Source: Saccharibacillus kuerlensis DSM 22868 (lineage in GTDB: Bacteria; Bacillota; Bacilli; Paenibacillales; Paenibacillaceae). From it: a stretch of 64,000 bases of DNA. The position numbers and the translations under genes were made by a program. The notes beneath the pieces were generated by a model, which was given only the letters and a program-made list of their open reading frames with translations, was not told the origin of the DNA and made no database searches. Positions 36,704 through 45,636 of this stretch are shown here, piece after piece. The DNA lies in contig NZ_KB899292.1 in assembly GCF_000378145.1 (NCBI RefSeq), positions 24,453 to 88,452 on the forward strand, written 5' to 3'. Numbering within the stretch: the stretch's first letter is position 1; every line of letters begins with the position of its first letter.

Positions 36704-36747
36704 AAAAACCACCGAAGGCATTCAGCCTTTACACGGTGGTTTTTTTC
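36704..36747 (+). terminator. Terminator between HxlR and nuclease genes
   Basis: An outer stem AAAACCACCG/CGGTGGTTTT plus an inner AAGGC/GCCTT hairpin, followed by seven T on the plus strand and an A-run on the other side. It serves the converging HxlR and nuclease genes. Confidence 0.85.
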
Positions 36748-36772
36748 TTGGACGGTTTGAGCTAATTCCGAA

Positions 36773-37456
36773 TCAATTGACTTCTGCCGCTGCCGCTTCC
36801 GGATGAAACCCACGATTATCTGCATATCCGTCGATACTCCATACGCCGAGCTTTTGTCGCTTAGCTTCGGCCTGGATTTCGCGGAACTGTTCGACGTACT
36901 TGTCGTTCGGCTTGTACACAACGACGCGGGCCAGCCCCTGTTCCAACATCTTCTCGTTAACCATTTCGCCGTCCAGGTAGACGTAAGCCAACATCCGATC
37001 GTATTGATCGCGCTGCTCCTTGTCGAATTCGAGTTCCACATTCCGACCGTTCAGCAGCCTCTTCGCATAGTCGCTCGCTTCCGTGCCGAATGGCTGTACC
37101 GGTGTGCCTTCCTTTTTCGTTTCCGGCGTATCGATCAGCAGCATACGTATGCGTTCGCGACTGCCGTCTTCCATATTCGCGATAAAAGTATCTCCATCGA
37201 CAACACGCTCTACCTCGGCAGAAAGGCGTCCTTCGACTGAAGTCGAAACGTTTCCGGTTTGCTCTGCCCCGTTTTGTGACGTTCCGTTCTGTGATGTTTC
37301 GTCCTGATTCAGTAGATTTCCAAGCAGGCTGCGGCCCATATCGGTGAAGAGCAGCAGTCCCAGCACAACGACAGTCGCGACGATCGAAATCAAGCTGCGT
37401 TTGGGCCGACCTCCCGTTTGTCCGTTTCGATTCTCTTGATTCCCTGGCGATTTCAT
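36773..37456 (-). CDS. Membrane-anchored thermonuclease (SNase family)
   Basis: A 227-residue protein. One N-terminal membrane segment (about residues 22-38, SLISIVATVVVLGLLLF) is followed by a Gln/Asn/Thr-rich linker and the staphylococcal nuclease domain. The DGDTF motif, the Arg in RIRMLLIDTPET and the Glu of the same segment correspond to the SNase active site; DQYDRMLAYVYLDG supplies the second Arg. It probably degrades extracellular or periplasm-side nucleic acids with Ca2+. The ATG at 37456 is chosen because GGAGG is seven bases before it. Confidence 0.9.
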   Translation of the reverse strand: MKSPGNQENRNGQTGGRPKRSLISIVATVVVLGLLLFTDMGRSLLGNLLNQDETSQNGTSQNGAEQTGNVSTSVEGRLSAEVERVVDGDTFIANMEDGSRERIRMLLIDTPETKKEGTPVQPFGTEASDYAKRLLNGRNVELEFDKEQRDQYDRMLAYVYLDGEMVNEKMLEQGLARVVVYKPNDKYVEQFREIQAEAKRQKLGVWSIDGYADNRGFHPEAAAAEVN

Positions 37457-37547
37457 ATTCATTCCTCCGGTTCATGTTGTGCTACAATGCAGATATCTGT
37501 ATTTTCGCGGAAATCTATAGGTTTATTCAAGTCGGGAGAGAGAAATC

Positions 37548-38120
37548 ATGAGTAAAAAAATTGTAGCCATCGACATGGACGATACCATTTGTCATCTGGT
37601 GCCGAAGGCCATTCATTACCATAATGCCGCTTATCCGGACCTGCCTCTGACGATCGATCAAGTCATCAGCTTCGACCTCAGCGGAATCTGGCACCCGGAG
37701 TGTACCGAAGAAATTTTCTTTGGTCGGCCGAAGCTGTATGAAGAACTGGAAGTATTCGACGAACATACCATCGAAGAAGTCCGCCGGATCAGCGAGGAAC
37801 ATGACGTTATCATTGTGACAGCGGCGCGCCCTTCAGCCGTGCAGGAGAAATGGAACTGGCTGCAGCGGCATATGCCGTTTATCCCGTTCGAGAACTTTTT
37901 CGTCGCCAAGCGCAAATATCTACTCGAATTCGATCTGCTGATCGACGATGGGCCGCATAATCTACTTGCAGCACGAGAAGCCGGCAAACGCACCATCGGC
38001 ATTCCGAGACCTTGGAACAGTACGCTGCAGAACGAGTTCCTGATGAAGGACTCGTGGAACGGCATGGGCGAGCTGGTGAACAACGTGCTGTCGGGTCCCG
38101 GTTTTCCTGCAAAAGGGTAA
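37548..38120 (+). CDS. 5'(3')-deoxyribonucleotidase (NT5C type, HAD fold)
   Basis: A 190-residue HAD phosphatase. The nucleophile motif is VAIDMDDTICHLV (DMDDT) near residue 9, motif II Thr-Ala lies in VIIVTAARPS, and LLIDDGPHNLL supplies the motif IV acidic pair. NT5C-type enzymes dephosphorylate deoxyribonucleoside monophosphates and adjust dNTP pools. GGGAGAGAG precedes the ATG. It is a single gene with its own terminator at 38151-38201. Confidence 0.9.
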   Translation: MSKKIVAIDMDDTICHLVPKAIHYHNAAYPDLPLTIDQVISFDLSGIWHPECTEEIFFGRPKLYEELEVFDEHTIEEVRRISEEHDVIIVTAARPSAVQEKWNWLQRHMPFIPFENFFVAKRKYLLEFDLLIDDGPHNLLAAREAGKRTIGIPRPWNSTLQNEFLMKDSWNGMGELVNNVLSGPGFPAKG

Positions 38121-38150
38121 TGCCCATAAGCCCGGGCTGTCCGAACATAC

Positions 38151-38201
38151 AAAACTCCCGAAACGAAGGATGCCCGAGCGTCCTCGTTCCGGGAGTTTTT
38201 T
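38151..38201 (+). terminator. Terminator after the deoxyribonucleotidase gene
   Basis: Stem AAAACTCCCG/CGGGAGTTTT with further complementarity (AACGA with TCGTT) inside the loop, followed by six T. A-rich on the other side, so it probably also acts for the converging MCP gene. Confidence 0.85.
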
Positions 38202-38289
38202 GGTCAAACGTAATGGATAAATAGCTGCCGCAGCCACTTAAAATACAAGAAGCTTATTCCTTTATCGGTGCAGATAGCTTGAATTTTGC

Positions 38290-39111
38290 TTACAGCTGCT
38301 TCGCAAACTCATTCAGCCTGGCTGCCATCTCGCGGATCTCTTCGATCATGTCCGACAGCTGCTCCGTCGATTTTGCCTGATTCTGGCCAGTGTCAGCAAT
38401 CCGGTCGATTGAGCCGCTCATCTGCGCCGTCAGCTTCTTGAACGTGCCGAGCGTATCGCGGATGCTATTGTTTGAAGTGACGGTCTGACCGGACAGCTTG
38501 CGAATCTCCGAAGCTACGATGCCGAATCCTGCGCCTCTCTCTCCAGCATGCGCCGCTTCGATCGCCGCATTAATACCGAGCAGATGTGTCTGATCCGCCA
38601 CCTCCTTAATTAACTGCACAACTCCGTCTGCTTCATAGGCATTTTTCTCTGCCTGTTTGGACAAATCAAGCAGTTCGCCTGAACCTTCCGCAAGCGCACC
38701 CGAACCTTCTGCAAGATGTGCGATCTTCTCATTGGCACTGGACAGCGATCCGGCGATCCGGTCGGCAATCTCAATCAGTTCGCTGTGTCGACGCACCTGA
38801 ACAGCGATTCCGCCGATTACGCGCCCACTGAGATCTTTGACCGGGGCTGCCGTGCCTGTAAAGGCGACTCCGTAATATTCCGCAGGTACTTCCGCGCGCA
38901 GTGCCTGGTCATTTCGAATAGCCTGCATCAACGGTTCACCTTCCTGCAGCCGCTGCCCCGGCTTAATGTTCAGATCGATATGGGCGCTCGGCCAGTAAGC
39001 TGTGAATTGTTCCATATCGCACAGTGCAATCGATATTTCTGTCGGAATCGCCGATTTGAGCAGAGGAATAACGGCGGCCAATGCATCCAGCGATTCAATT
39101 CCTTTTGCCAC
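38290..39111 (-). CDS. Soluble methyl-accepting chemotaxis-like protein
   Basis: A 273-residue protein without membrane helices. Residues 1-115 form a globular sensor domain of PAS/cache type (GVAFTGTAAPVKDLSGRVIG). Residues about 120-273 form a short MCP signalling coiled coil with the highly conserved tip GINAAIEAAHAGERGAGFGI, then VASEIRKLSGQT. The layout resembles the small cytosolic receptors such as YfmS of Bacillus. It may signal to CheA or to a cytosolic array. The start is a GTG at 39111 behind GAGGGTGG. Confidence 0.88.
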   Translation of the reverse strand: MAKGIESLDALAAVIPLLKSAIPTEISIALCDMEQFTAYWPSAHIDLNIKPGQRLQEGEPLMQAIRNDQALRAEVPAEYYGVAFTGTAAPVKDLSGRVIGGIAVQVRRHSELIEIADRIAGSLSSANEKIAHLAEGSGALAEGSGELLDLSKQAEKNAYEADGVVQLIKEVADQTHLLGINAAIEAAHAGERGAGFGIVASEIRKLSGQTVTSNNSIRDTLGTFKKLTAQMSGSIDRIADTGQNQAKSTEQLSDMIEEIREMAARLNEFAKQL

Positions 39112-39203
39112 AGTTCCACCCTCTTCTACAATTTTTTTTATACGTCATACCTATTATAAATGGAATAACGAATATCTTTTAACAAAAATAATATAAATAA
39201 ACA

Positions 39204-39239
39204 CAAAAAAAGTCCGCTCCAATTGGAAACGGACTTTTG
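39204..39239 (-). terminator. Terminator of the MHYT histidine kinase gene
   Basis: Stem AAGTCCG/CGGACTT with a 13-base loop. On the minus strand it is followed by seven T. Confidence 0.8.
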
Positions 39240-39272
39240 AAAATCGATCTATACAGCTGCCTTCGACCAAAG

Positions 39273-41222
39273 CTAATGCAGCTGTATACCTTGCTCGCTC
39301 TGCTCTTTGTTCACTACTTCTCGATATACCGGCAGTGGGATCGTAAAGCTAAAGACGGAACCGGCGCCTTCTTCGGATTCAACGTCGATTCTGCCGCCCA
39401 TCAGCTCGACCAGATTTTTGCAGATGGCGAGACCGAGACCCGTGCCGTTCTGCATCCGATTCGCGGCCGAAGCGGTCTGATAAAATGGCTGGAACAGCTT
39501 CTCCTGCTCCTTCGGCCCAATACCGATTCCGCTGTCCTGCACGGTAAAGCGCACCAAGATGACTCCTCCCGGTCTGGGCAGTCTCTGCCCCAAAGTAGAA
39601 CCGGTACGGAGTTCTTCCGCCGTCACGTTCAATTCGATCCTGCCCTCGGACGTAAATTTGAGCGCATTGCTGAGCAAATTCATCAACACCTGACGGATAC
39701 GCTGCTCATCGCCAAGCAAAATTTCCGGAATGCCTTTTCCGACTTCGCAGCTGAACGATAATCCTTTTTGCTGCGCCTGCACGGCATACAGTGCCGCGAC
39801 GTCGCCGACCAGCATGGGAAGCGCAAACGGTTCAGTCCCCGTCTTCATCTTGCCCGCTTCAAGCTTCGAAAAATCAAGTACATCGTTGATGACGTACAGA
39901 AGCGCCAGACCGCTCCGGTGAATCAATTGGACATATTCTTTTTGTTCCTTGTCGAGCGGCGTATCGAGCAGAATGTCACTGATCCCCAGCACGCCGTTAA
40001 GCGGAGTACGCAGTTCATGACTCATAATGGCCAAGAACTCCCCTTTCACTCGCAGCGCTTCCTCTGCCTCGGCCTTTGCTTGCTGCAGCTCCCGTTCCGC
40101 TCTTTTACGATCTGTAATGTCTCTTGAAATGGTATAGATGTCGCGCACTTTTCTTCCTTCCATCAAGGGCACCATCGTCATACTGAGCATAATTTCATTT
40201 CCGCTCTTGCTCCGAATTCGGAGTTCGGTAGGAGTTGATTGCCCCTTTAAAGCTGCTTCGTAGCAAAGTGATATATTCTCCCAATCCTCTTCGAACAGCA
40301 GCTTCCGGAACCCTTCTCCGCGAAGCTCGTCGAACGTATAGCCGGTAATTCGCTCGGCTGAAGGATTAATACGTACCAAAAGCCCATTCTCGTATAAACA
40401 GACTGCATCAGGATTGTATTCAAAGATAGAGTCGTAGCGGCGTTGATTCGAATCCGCCATCCGAAGTGCAACTTTGCGGTCGATAGACTGACTAATCATC
40501 ACAAGCAGCAGAATTAGTAAGCTGGCCGCTCCAATTAAGATTCCGAGCAGCATTTCATCCGCATAATTCCCTTTTTCCATCATCGCAGAATGCGTCACTC
40601 CGCCTGCTATAGTATGAAAGCTAACCGCGCTCATAGCCGTATAATGCATGCCGGCTACCGCTCCCCCAAGCAGCAGGGCAACAGGAACTTTGGAGGAAGC
40701 TTTCAAATAAGCATGATGGTTCCGTCGATGAATGGTAGACAACTTGAGTGCAACAAACGAGACACCCAATGCAATGGCTATAGACAGCGCTACAAAGAAC
40801 GGATCATAACTCATATATAAGGGCACACTCATGGCTGCCATTCCGCTGTAATGCATCGCCAGCATCGCACTGCCCATCAGCAGCGACCCGGCCATCAAGC
40901 TGCTGGTCTTCGATACTTCTTCAGCAATCATACGAAACGCTGCCCATACGGCAATAACAGGCAAAATAACGGATAAAATAAGCCATCCCGGCGTATATGC
41001 AATATCGACCGGCAGATGATAGGCCAGCATTCCTATAAAATGCATGGACCAAATACCGAGACCCATAGTAATGGAACCGAGTACCATCCAAAGTTTTCGC
41101 GCCGATCCGGTCAAAACCAATACTCGCTCGTATACGTACAGAGCACAGTAAGAAGCGAAGAAAGAAATGAAAACCGAAAGAAGAACAAAATAAGGCTGAT
41201 AAGTTCCATAGAGTTCTGTCAT
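39273..41222 (-). CDS. MHYT-PAS hybrid-less sensor histidine kinase
   Basis: A 649-residue membrane kinase. Seven N-terminal helices form an MHYT sensor domain with three characteristic motifs: MHFIGM, MHYSGM and MHYTAM near residues 60, 123 and 192. These are proposed to bind copper and sense oxygen, CO or NO. A PAS domain lies at about 260-370, then the H-box SHELRTPLNGVLG with His402, and a HATPase with N, G1 and G2 boxes (NLLSNALKFT, DSGIGIG, GTGLGLAI). No receiver domain and no adjacent response regulator. The ATG at 41222 has AAAGGA before it. Confidence 0.93.
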   Translation of the reverse strand: MTELYGTYQPYFVLLSVFISFFASYCALYVYERVLVLTGSARKLWMVLGSITMGLGIWSMHFIGMLAYHLPVDIAYTPGWLILSVILPVIAVWAAFRMIAEEVSKTSSLMAGSLLMGSAMLAMHYSGMAAMSVPLYMSYDPFFVALSIAIALGVSFVALKLSTIHRRNHHAYLKASSKVPVALLLGGAVAGMHYTAMSAVSFHTIAGGVTHSAMMEKGNYADEMLLGILIGAASLLILLLVMISQSIDRKVALRMADSNQRRYDSIFEYNPDAVCLYENGLLVRINPSAERITGYTFDELRGEGFRKLLFEEDWENISLCYEAALKGQSTPTELRIRSKSGNEIMLSMTMVPLMEGRKVRDIYTISRDITDRKRAERELQQAKAEAEEALRVKGEFLAIMSHELRTPLNGVLGISDILLDTPLDKEQKEYVQLIHRSGLALLYVINDVLDFSKLEAGKMKTGTEPFALPMLVGDVAALYAVQAQQKGLSFSCEVGKGIPEILLGDEQRIRQVLMNLLSNALKFTSEGRIELNVTAEELRTGSTLGQRLPRPGGVILVRFTVQDSGIGIGPKEQEKLFQPFYQTASAANRMQNGTGLGLAICKNLVELMGGRIDVESEEGAGSVFSFTIPLPVYREVVNKEQSEQGIQLH

Positions 41223-41341
41223 GCTGTCTGTCCTTTCTGACGCCAATTACTTCGTCCGCCGACAGATTTTATTTGTTGAAATTTAATTTCTTACTTTATT
41301 CTACCATGCAATAATGGAGCGAATATAGCCAAAACCTCCTT

Positions 41342-41390
41342 ATTTTTTTGAAAAAAATAACAAATAGGACGTCCCATATTTGGAACGCCC
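41342..41390 (-). terminator. Terminator of the pxp operon
   Basis: On the minus strand GGGCGTTCC pairs with GGACGTCC plus one base (two wobble pairs). A T-rich tract ending in seven T follows. It lies 15 bases past the pxpC stop. Confidence 0.7.
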
Positions 41391-41404
41391 GTTCAAACTT
41401 CTAT

Positions 41405-42406
41405 TCATAACGGAGATATCTTCATGAACTGCTTCATCATCCGGATTTGATCTTCTCTCTTTCGGTAGAGCCGCTCGGCTTCCTCCACTGTGATTTCCAG
41501 AAAAGAAATACGCTGTCCCGGACGCAGCTGTGCGGCGATCGGCAGATCGACCGCTGCAACCTGGGCAATACGCGGGTATCCGCCCGCCGTCTGCCGGTCT
41601 GCAAGCAGCAGGATCGGATTGCCGTCCGGCGGTACCTGTACCGTACCCGGTGCTACCGCTTCGGAGAGCATATCGACCGGCCGCTCCAGCACAAGCGAAG
41701 ATCCCGCCAGACGGCAGCCCATTCGATCGCACTGCGGTGTCGCCTCGAACGGGCGTCTAAAGCCGAATTCCCGGCTTCCCGTCGTAAATTTCTCGAATTC
41801 GGGGCCGCGCATCGCCCTTACGGTCAGAGAAGTTCGACCCGGCGGAATATAGCGATTGTCCGCATGCCAAGACACCGACGCAAACGGCTTTCCGCTGGAG
41901 GAAGAGAGCTCTCCGGCCAGCTGCTTTCCCGCTTCGCTCGGCTCACCCAGCGGAAGGACATCCCCTGTACGCAGTTCCCGGCCTTCGAATCCGCCGATCC
42001 CTGCACGCAGGTAGGTACCGCGGCCACCCATAATTGTCGGCACATCGAAGCCTCCGGCTGCAGCCAGGTAGGCACGGCAGCCGCTTTTTGCAGCGCCGAA
42101 GCGCAGCTCGGCTCCTTCCGGTACAAGCACGGGACGCCACATTGGCAGAGGCACGCCGTCTACGCTCGGCGACAGGTCGCCGCCGGTTACGGCGATCAAA
42201 GCTTCGCACTCGAACTGAAGCACCGGACCACTCAGCGTAATCTCCAGCCCTGCAGCCCCTTCATCGCTACCTACGAGCAGATTCGCAACTCTCAATGCAT
42301 ACGAATCTGCTGCTCCGCCAGCGATCACGCCGTATTTCTGATATCCTGTACGGCCCAAATCCTGTACTGTCGTCTGCATGCCCGGCATCAATACGGTAAT
42401 GCTCAT
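41405..42406 (-). CDS. pxpC: 5-oxoprolinase subunit PxpC (KipA)
   Basis: A 333-residue protein of the KipA / biotin-dependent carboxyltransferase-like family. It begins MSITVLMPGMQTTVQDLGRTGYQ, the family's typical N-terminus, and contains YLAAAGGFDVPTIMGGRGTY. With PxpA and PxpB it forms the ATP-dependent bacterial 5-oxoprolinase that opens the damage product 5-oxoproline to glutamate. Its ATG overlaps the pxpB stop by four bases. The same fold recurs inside the carboxylase at 58335-61946. It is the last gene of the operon. Confidence 0.95.
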   Translation of the reverse strand: MSITVLMPGMQTTVQDLGRTGYQKYGVIAGGAADSYALRVANLLVGSDEGAAGLEITLSGPVLQFECEALIAVTGGDLSPSVDGVPLPMWRPVLVPEGAELRFGAAKSGCRAYLAAAGGFDVPTIMGGRGTYLRAGIGGFEGRELRTGDVLPLGEPSEAGKQLAGELSSSSGKPFASVSWHADNRYIPPGRTSLTVRAMRGPEFEKFTTGSREFGFRRPFEATPQCDRMGCRLAGSSLVLERPVDMLSEAVAPGTVQVPPDGNPILLLADRQTAGGYPRIAQVAAVDLPIAAQLRPGQRISFLEITVEEAERLYRKREDQIRMMKQFMKISPL

Positions 42407-43248
42407 AGCCGCTCCTCCCCGTGCGAAATCTCTGCCTGCGAAGCCTCTGCACCCGAAGCTCCTTCGCTTACGGCATACTCTCCGCTTTGTTCAAGGCGGC
42501 GGAACTCATCTCGACTGATCGGCCGGAAAACAATAATGTCTCCCGCACGCAGCAGGCTCGGCGGATCTTCTGTCGGCCGAAACAGCGGAAGCGGCGTACG
42601 GCCGATCAACTGCCAGCCGCCGGGCGTCGAGAGCGGATAGATGCCCGTCTGCTTCCCCGCAATACCGACCGATCCGGCCGGAATCGCCGAACGCGGCGTC
42701 TCTCGGCGCGGAGCGGCGATCGATTCCGCCATGCCTCCCAGATACGGGAAACCCGGCGCAAAGCCGAGCATATAGACTAGATACTCACCGCTGGCGTGAA
42801 CCTTCACAACTTCTTCCGGGGTCATTCCCGCATGCCGGGCGACCTCTTCAAGATCGGGACCGTATTCGCCACCGTAACAGATCGGGATTTCTACGACTGC
42901 CGGTTCGGATACAGCCAATATATCCAAAGCTGCAGCCCGCTTCTCCAACAAAGACACTATGGTCCGATAAACCGGATCTTCTGCGGAAAAGTCCCTACCA
43001 AAGTCTCCCTGCTTCCTGGCCGTCCATACGGTGTACGGATCGTAGAAGACCGTTACGGCCGCGTAAGAAGGTACGCACTCAAGCATCCCGGGAAAAGGGC
43101 GGCGTTCCAGTTCCTCGTGCAGCGCCCTCACCTGGCGATGAATATCCGGCCGGATCTCGGCGTCCCAGAACACGCGCACGGCACACTCTCCGTAAGGAGC
43201 GACACAAGGAATATGATTCAATGAAGTCACAGCTTCCGAATGGCTCAT
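42403..43248 (-). CDS. pxpB: 5-oxoprolinase subunit PxpB (KipI)
   Basis: A 281-residue KipI-family (allophanate hydrolase subunit 1-like) protein. Diagnostic segments are VEIPICYGGEYGPDLEEVA, YMLGFAPGFPYLGGM and GSVGIAGKQTGIYPLSTPGG. It forms the PxpBC complex with PxpC. In Bacillus KipI also inhibits sporulation kinase A; whether this holds here is not known. AAGGAAG precedes the ATG. Its C-terminus carries an extra Glu/Ala-rich tail. Confidence 0.95.
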   Translation of the reverse strand: MSHSEAVTSLNHIPCVAPYGECAVRVFWDAEIRPDIHRQVRALHEELERRPFPGMLECVPSYAAVTVFYDPYTVWTARKQGDFGRDFSAEDPVYRTIVSLLEKRAAALDILAVSEPAVVEIPICYGGEYGPDLEEVARHAGMTPEEVVKVHASGEYLVYMLGFAPGFPYLGGMAESIAAPRRETPRSAIPAGSVGIAGKQTGIYPLSTPGGWQLIGRTPLPLFRPTEDPPSLLRAGDIIVFRPISRDEFRRLEQSGEYAVSEGASGAEASQAEISHGEERL

Positions 43249-43328
43249 GGCACGACTTCCTTTCTTTGCTCAAGCACCTGCATCCGGCTCAGGCGCCTAG
43301 TTGATCAGAAATGTTTTTATTCGGACGA

Positions 43329-44558
43329 TTACTGGAACAATTTCGGAATTTCGTTAATCAGTGTATACCCGCTCATGTAGGCCATGACGAGTACAATCAA
43401 TCCGCCGAAAATAGTCAACCAGAGCGGATGTCGGTAGTCGCCGACAATGCTCCGCTTGTAAGCTGCGATTAGCAGGACACACAGACCGATCGGCAGGATC
43501 ATCCCATTGAGTGCGCCTGCCAGTACCAGCATGCCTACAGGTCTTCCAATAATGACGAAGATCAGCGTCGAGAGGACGATAAAGCCGATAATGTACTTCT
43601 TGTAATTGCGTTCGATCTTCGGGCTGAAGCTTCGGATAAACGATACGGACGTATAAGCCGAACCGATGACCGAGGTAATTGCCGCTCCCCACATCACGAG
43701 TCCGAACAATTTATAGCCAACGTTCCCCGCAGCCTGCTGGAACACCGAAGGCGCCGGGTTATTAGGATCAATGCTCAATCCCTGGGCAACGACGCCCAGC
43801 GCAGCCAGAAACAGCAGAATACGCATGACCGACGTGACAAGAATGCCGGATACGGATGTCTTGGTGACCTGCGGCAGAGCGGCTCTGCCTTTGATTCCGG
43901 CATCAAGCAGCCGGTGTCCGCCCGCAAACGTAATGTAGCCGCCGACCGTGCCGCCGACCAGCGTAATGATGGCGAGCATATCGATCCGATCAGGCGCGAA
44001 CGTCTTGATAACCGCTTCGCCGACTGGAGGAGCCGACGTGATCGCTACATATAATGTCAAGACGATCATGGCAATGCCCGCAATCTGAGTAAAGCGGTCC
44101 ATCGCCTTACCTGCGTCGCGAATCAGGAAGATTGCGATGGCCACTACCGCGCTGCAGGCTGCACCCAGTTCCGGAGCGGTGCCGAACAGAACATTCAGAC
44201 CGAGGCCTGCTCCCGCAATATTGCCGATATTGAAGGCAATGCCTCCGAATATGATCAGAAACGCAAGGCCATAACCGAGACCGGGAAGCACCATATTGGC
44301 GATTTCCTGTCCTCTCTTCTCGGAGACGGCAATAATTCGCCAGATATTCATCTGCGCTCCAATATCGAGAATGATGGAGATTAGAATGACAAAGCCGAAG
44401 CTTGCAGCGAGCTGTTGGGTAAAGACAGTGGTCTGGGTCAGGAAACCCGGTCCGATTGCTGATGTCGCCATCAGGAAGACAGCCCCCATCAGCAGACTGA
44501 GATTCGATTTGGGCGGTTCCGCAAGCGACTTGGCCTGCTTGTTGTTGACGGATCCCAT
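43329..44558 (-). CDS. ycsG: NRAMP-family divalent cation/proton symporter-like transporter (YcsG)
   Basis: A 409-residue protein with about 11 helices and an NRAMP fold. The N-terminal helix has SAIGPGFLTQTTVFTQQL, replacing the metal-binding DPGN of classic MntH by GPG-F. This is the YcsG type that travels with 5-oxoprolinase genes. It may therefore import 5-oxoproline or another organic substrate rather than metal; this is an inference from context. It sits between pxpA and pxpB, as ycsG does in Bacillus. AAGGAGG precedes the ATG. Confidence 0.88.
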   Translation of the reverse strand: MGSVNNKQAKSLAEPPKSNLSLLMGAVFLMATSAIGPGFLTQTTVFTQQLAASFGFVILISIILDIGAQMNIWRIIAVSEKRGQEIANMVLPGLGYGLAFLIIFGGIAFNIGNIAGAGLGLNVLFGTAPELGAACSAVVAIAIFLIRDAGKAMDRFTQIAGIAMIVLTLYVAITSAPPVGEAVIKTFAPDRIDMLAIITLVGGTVGGYITFAGGHRLLDAGIKGRAALPQVTKTSVSGILVTSVMRILLFLAALGVVAQGLSIDPNNPAPSVFQQAAGNVGYKLFGLVMWGAAITSVIGSAYTSVSFIRSFSPKIERNYKKYIIGFIVLSTLIFVIIGRPVGMLVLAGALNGMILPIGLCVLLIAAYKRSIVGDYRHPLWLTIFGGLIVLVMAYMSGYTLINEIPKLFQ

Positions 44559-44606
44559 AAGTTTCCTCCTTGGTTGTGCGGCTCTGAGGCCGTCTTGTGG
44601 AATGTG

Positions 44607-45365
44607 CTATTTGGCAGGAGACAGAATAATGCCGGCCATCTCGCAGGCAGAACGTATCTGCCGGGCAAATTCTGTCGCATGCGGTCCGTCGCCATGAATG
44701 CATACGGTATCCGCATCGATTGCTAGGTCTTCGCCCACCGTCGTACGTACACGGCCTTCCGCAATCATGCGGATGACTTGAGCAATCGCCTCAGCATGAT
44801 TGACAATCAGCGCGTCAGGACGACTTCTTGGCGTAAGCGAACCGTCCGGCTGGTAAGTCCGGTCCGCGAACACCTCGCTGGCAGTTCTCAGCCCGGCAGC
44901 CTGTCCAGCTCTTACCAACTCACTGCCCGATAACCCGAACAGAATCAATCCGGGATCGACGTTCAATACCGCCCTGGCGATCGCATCCGCGAGTTCCGCA
45001 TGCTGCGCAGCCATGTTATACAGTGCCCCATGCGGCTTCACATGGCGCATCTTCCCGCCTTCCGAACGGACAAACGCATTCAGCGCGCCAATCTGATACA
45101 CGGTCAGGTCGTAAGCTTCTTCCGGAGAGATCGCCATATTCCGTCGGCCGAAGCCGGCCAGATCCGGCAGTCCGGGATGGGCGCCAATCGCCGTGCCGCT
45201 GTCCAGTGCCAGGCGAACAGTTCGCCGCATAACGCCGGGATCACCAGCATGGAAACCGCAGGCGATATTCGCCGATGTGACGTACGGAAGAATTTCTTCG
45301 TCCCGGCCGATCCGATAAGCGCCGAAACTTTCGCCCAGATCACAATTCAAGTCGATATGCCGCAT
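44607..45365 (-). CDS. pxpA: 5-oxoprolinase subunit PxpA (LamB/YcsF family)
   Basis: A 252-residue protein. The N-terminus [18 protein letters not shown], then [13 protein letters not shown], and KPHGALYN are definitive for the LamB/YcsF family. PxpA acts with PxpBC to hydrolyse 5-oxoproline at the expense of ATP. The ATG at 45365 is chosen because AAGGAGG is eight bases before; upstream in-frame codons would read through the operator region. It is the first gene of the operon pxpA-ycsG-pxpB-pxpC. Confidence 0.96.
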   Translation of the reverse strand: MRHIDLNCDLGESFGAYRIGRDEEILPYVTSANIACGFHAGDPGVMRRTVRLALDSGTAIGAHPGLPDLAGFGRRNMAISPEEAYDLTVYQIGALNAFVRSEGGKMRHVKPHGALYNMAAQHAELADAIARAVLNVDPGLILFGLSGSELVRAGQAAGLRTASEVFADRTYQPDGSLTPRSRPDALIVNHAEAIAQVIRMIAEGRVRTTVGEDLAIDADTVCIHGDGPHATEFARQIRSACEMAGIILSPAK

Positions 45366-45379
45366 CTCGCGCCTCCTTA

Positions 45380-45408
45380 TTCCGAATAACGGAACACATA
45401 TTCCGAAT
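45380..45408. promoter_or_regulatory. Overlapping inverted repeats before pxpA
   Basis: TTCCG (45381-45385), CGGAA (near 45390-45394) and TTCCG (45402-45406) form two overlapping dyads separated by five and six bases. ATTCCGAAT is also directly repeated at 21-base spacing. The site is just upstream of the pxpA ribosome site and fits binding by the adjacent IclR-family regulator, whose relatives bind GGAA/TTCC dyads. Inferred. Confidence 0.45.
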
Positions 45409-45455
45409 TTTAAATAGATTATAGACAATCAAACGACCAGGCACAAGAGTTAAAG

Positions 45456-45481
45456 TCAAGATTTATGACATTAAATCTTGA
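45456..45481. promoter_or_regulatory. Perfect 10-bp inverted repeat upstream of pxpA
   Basis: TCAAGATTTA and TAAATCTTGA are exact reverse complements around a six-base spacer. It lies about 91 bases before the pxpA start, in a position suitable for an operator or activator site. The binding protein is unknown. Confidence 0.45.
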
Positions 45482-45567
45482 GAAATTCAGTTTTTCATTT
45501 TTTTCAATACTAATTTCGTTTCTGAACAATCCGATTTATGCTTCACATGGCAAGTTGCATGACAAAC

Positions 45568-45594
45568 ACACCGACGAATACGTATCGTCGGTGT
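45568..45594 (-). terminator. Hairpin after the IclR gene, probable terminator
   Basis: A perfect 10-bp stem ACACCGACGA/TCGTCGGTGT with a 7-base loop, 43 bases past the IclR stop. The T-run on the minus strand is weak (GTTTGT), so termination is likely but inefficient. Between it and pxpA lie the operators. Confidence 0.5.
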
Positions 45595-45636
45595 ATGTTT
45601 ACCCGTTATTCAGCTTGAAACCTCCTTCTTTTTACT

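Noticed and set aside
45548..45564. TnrA/GlnR-like box TGGCAAGTTGCATGACA upstream of pxpA
   Set aside because: One fixed base of TGTNAN7TNACA is wrong (third position) and it lies about 185 bases from the start, so it was not called, although the Bacillus operon is under nitrogen control.
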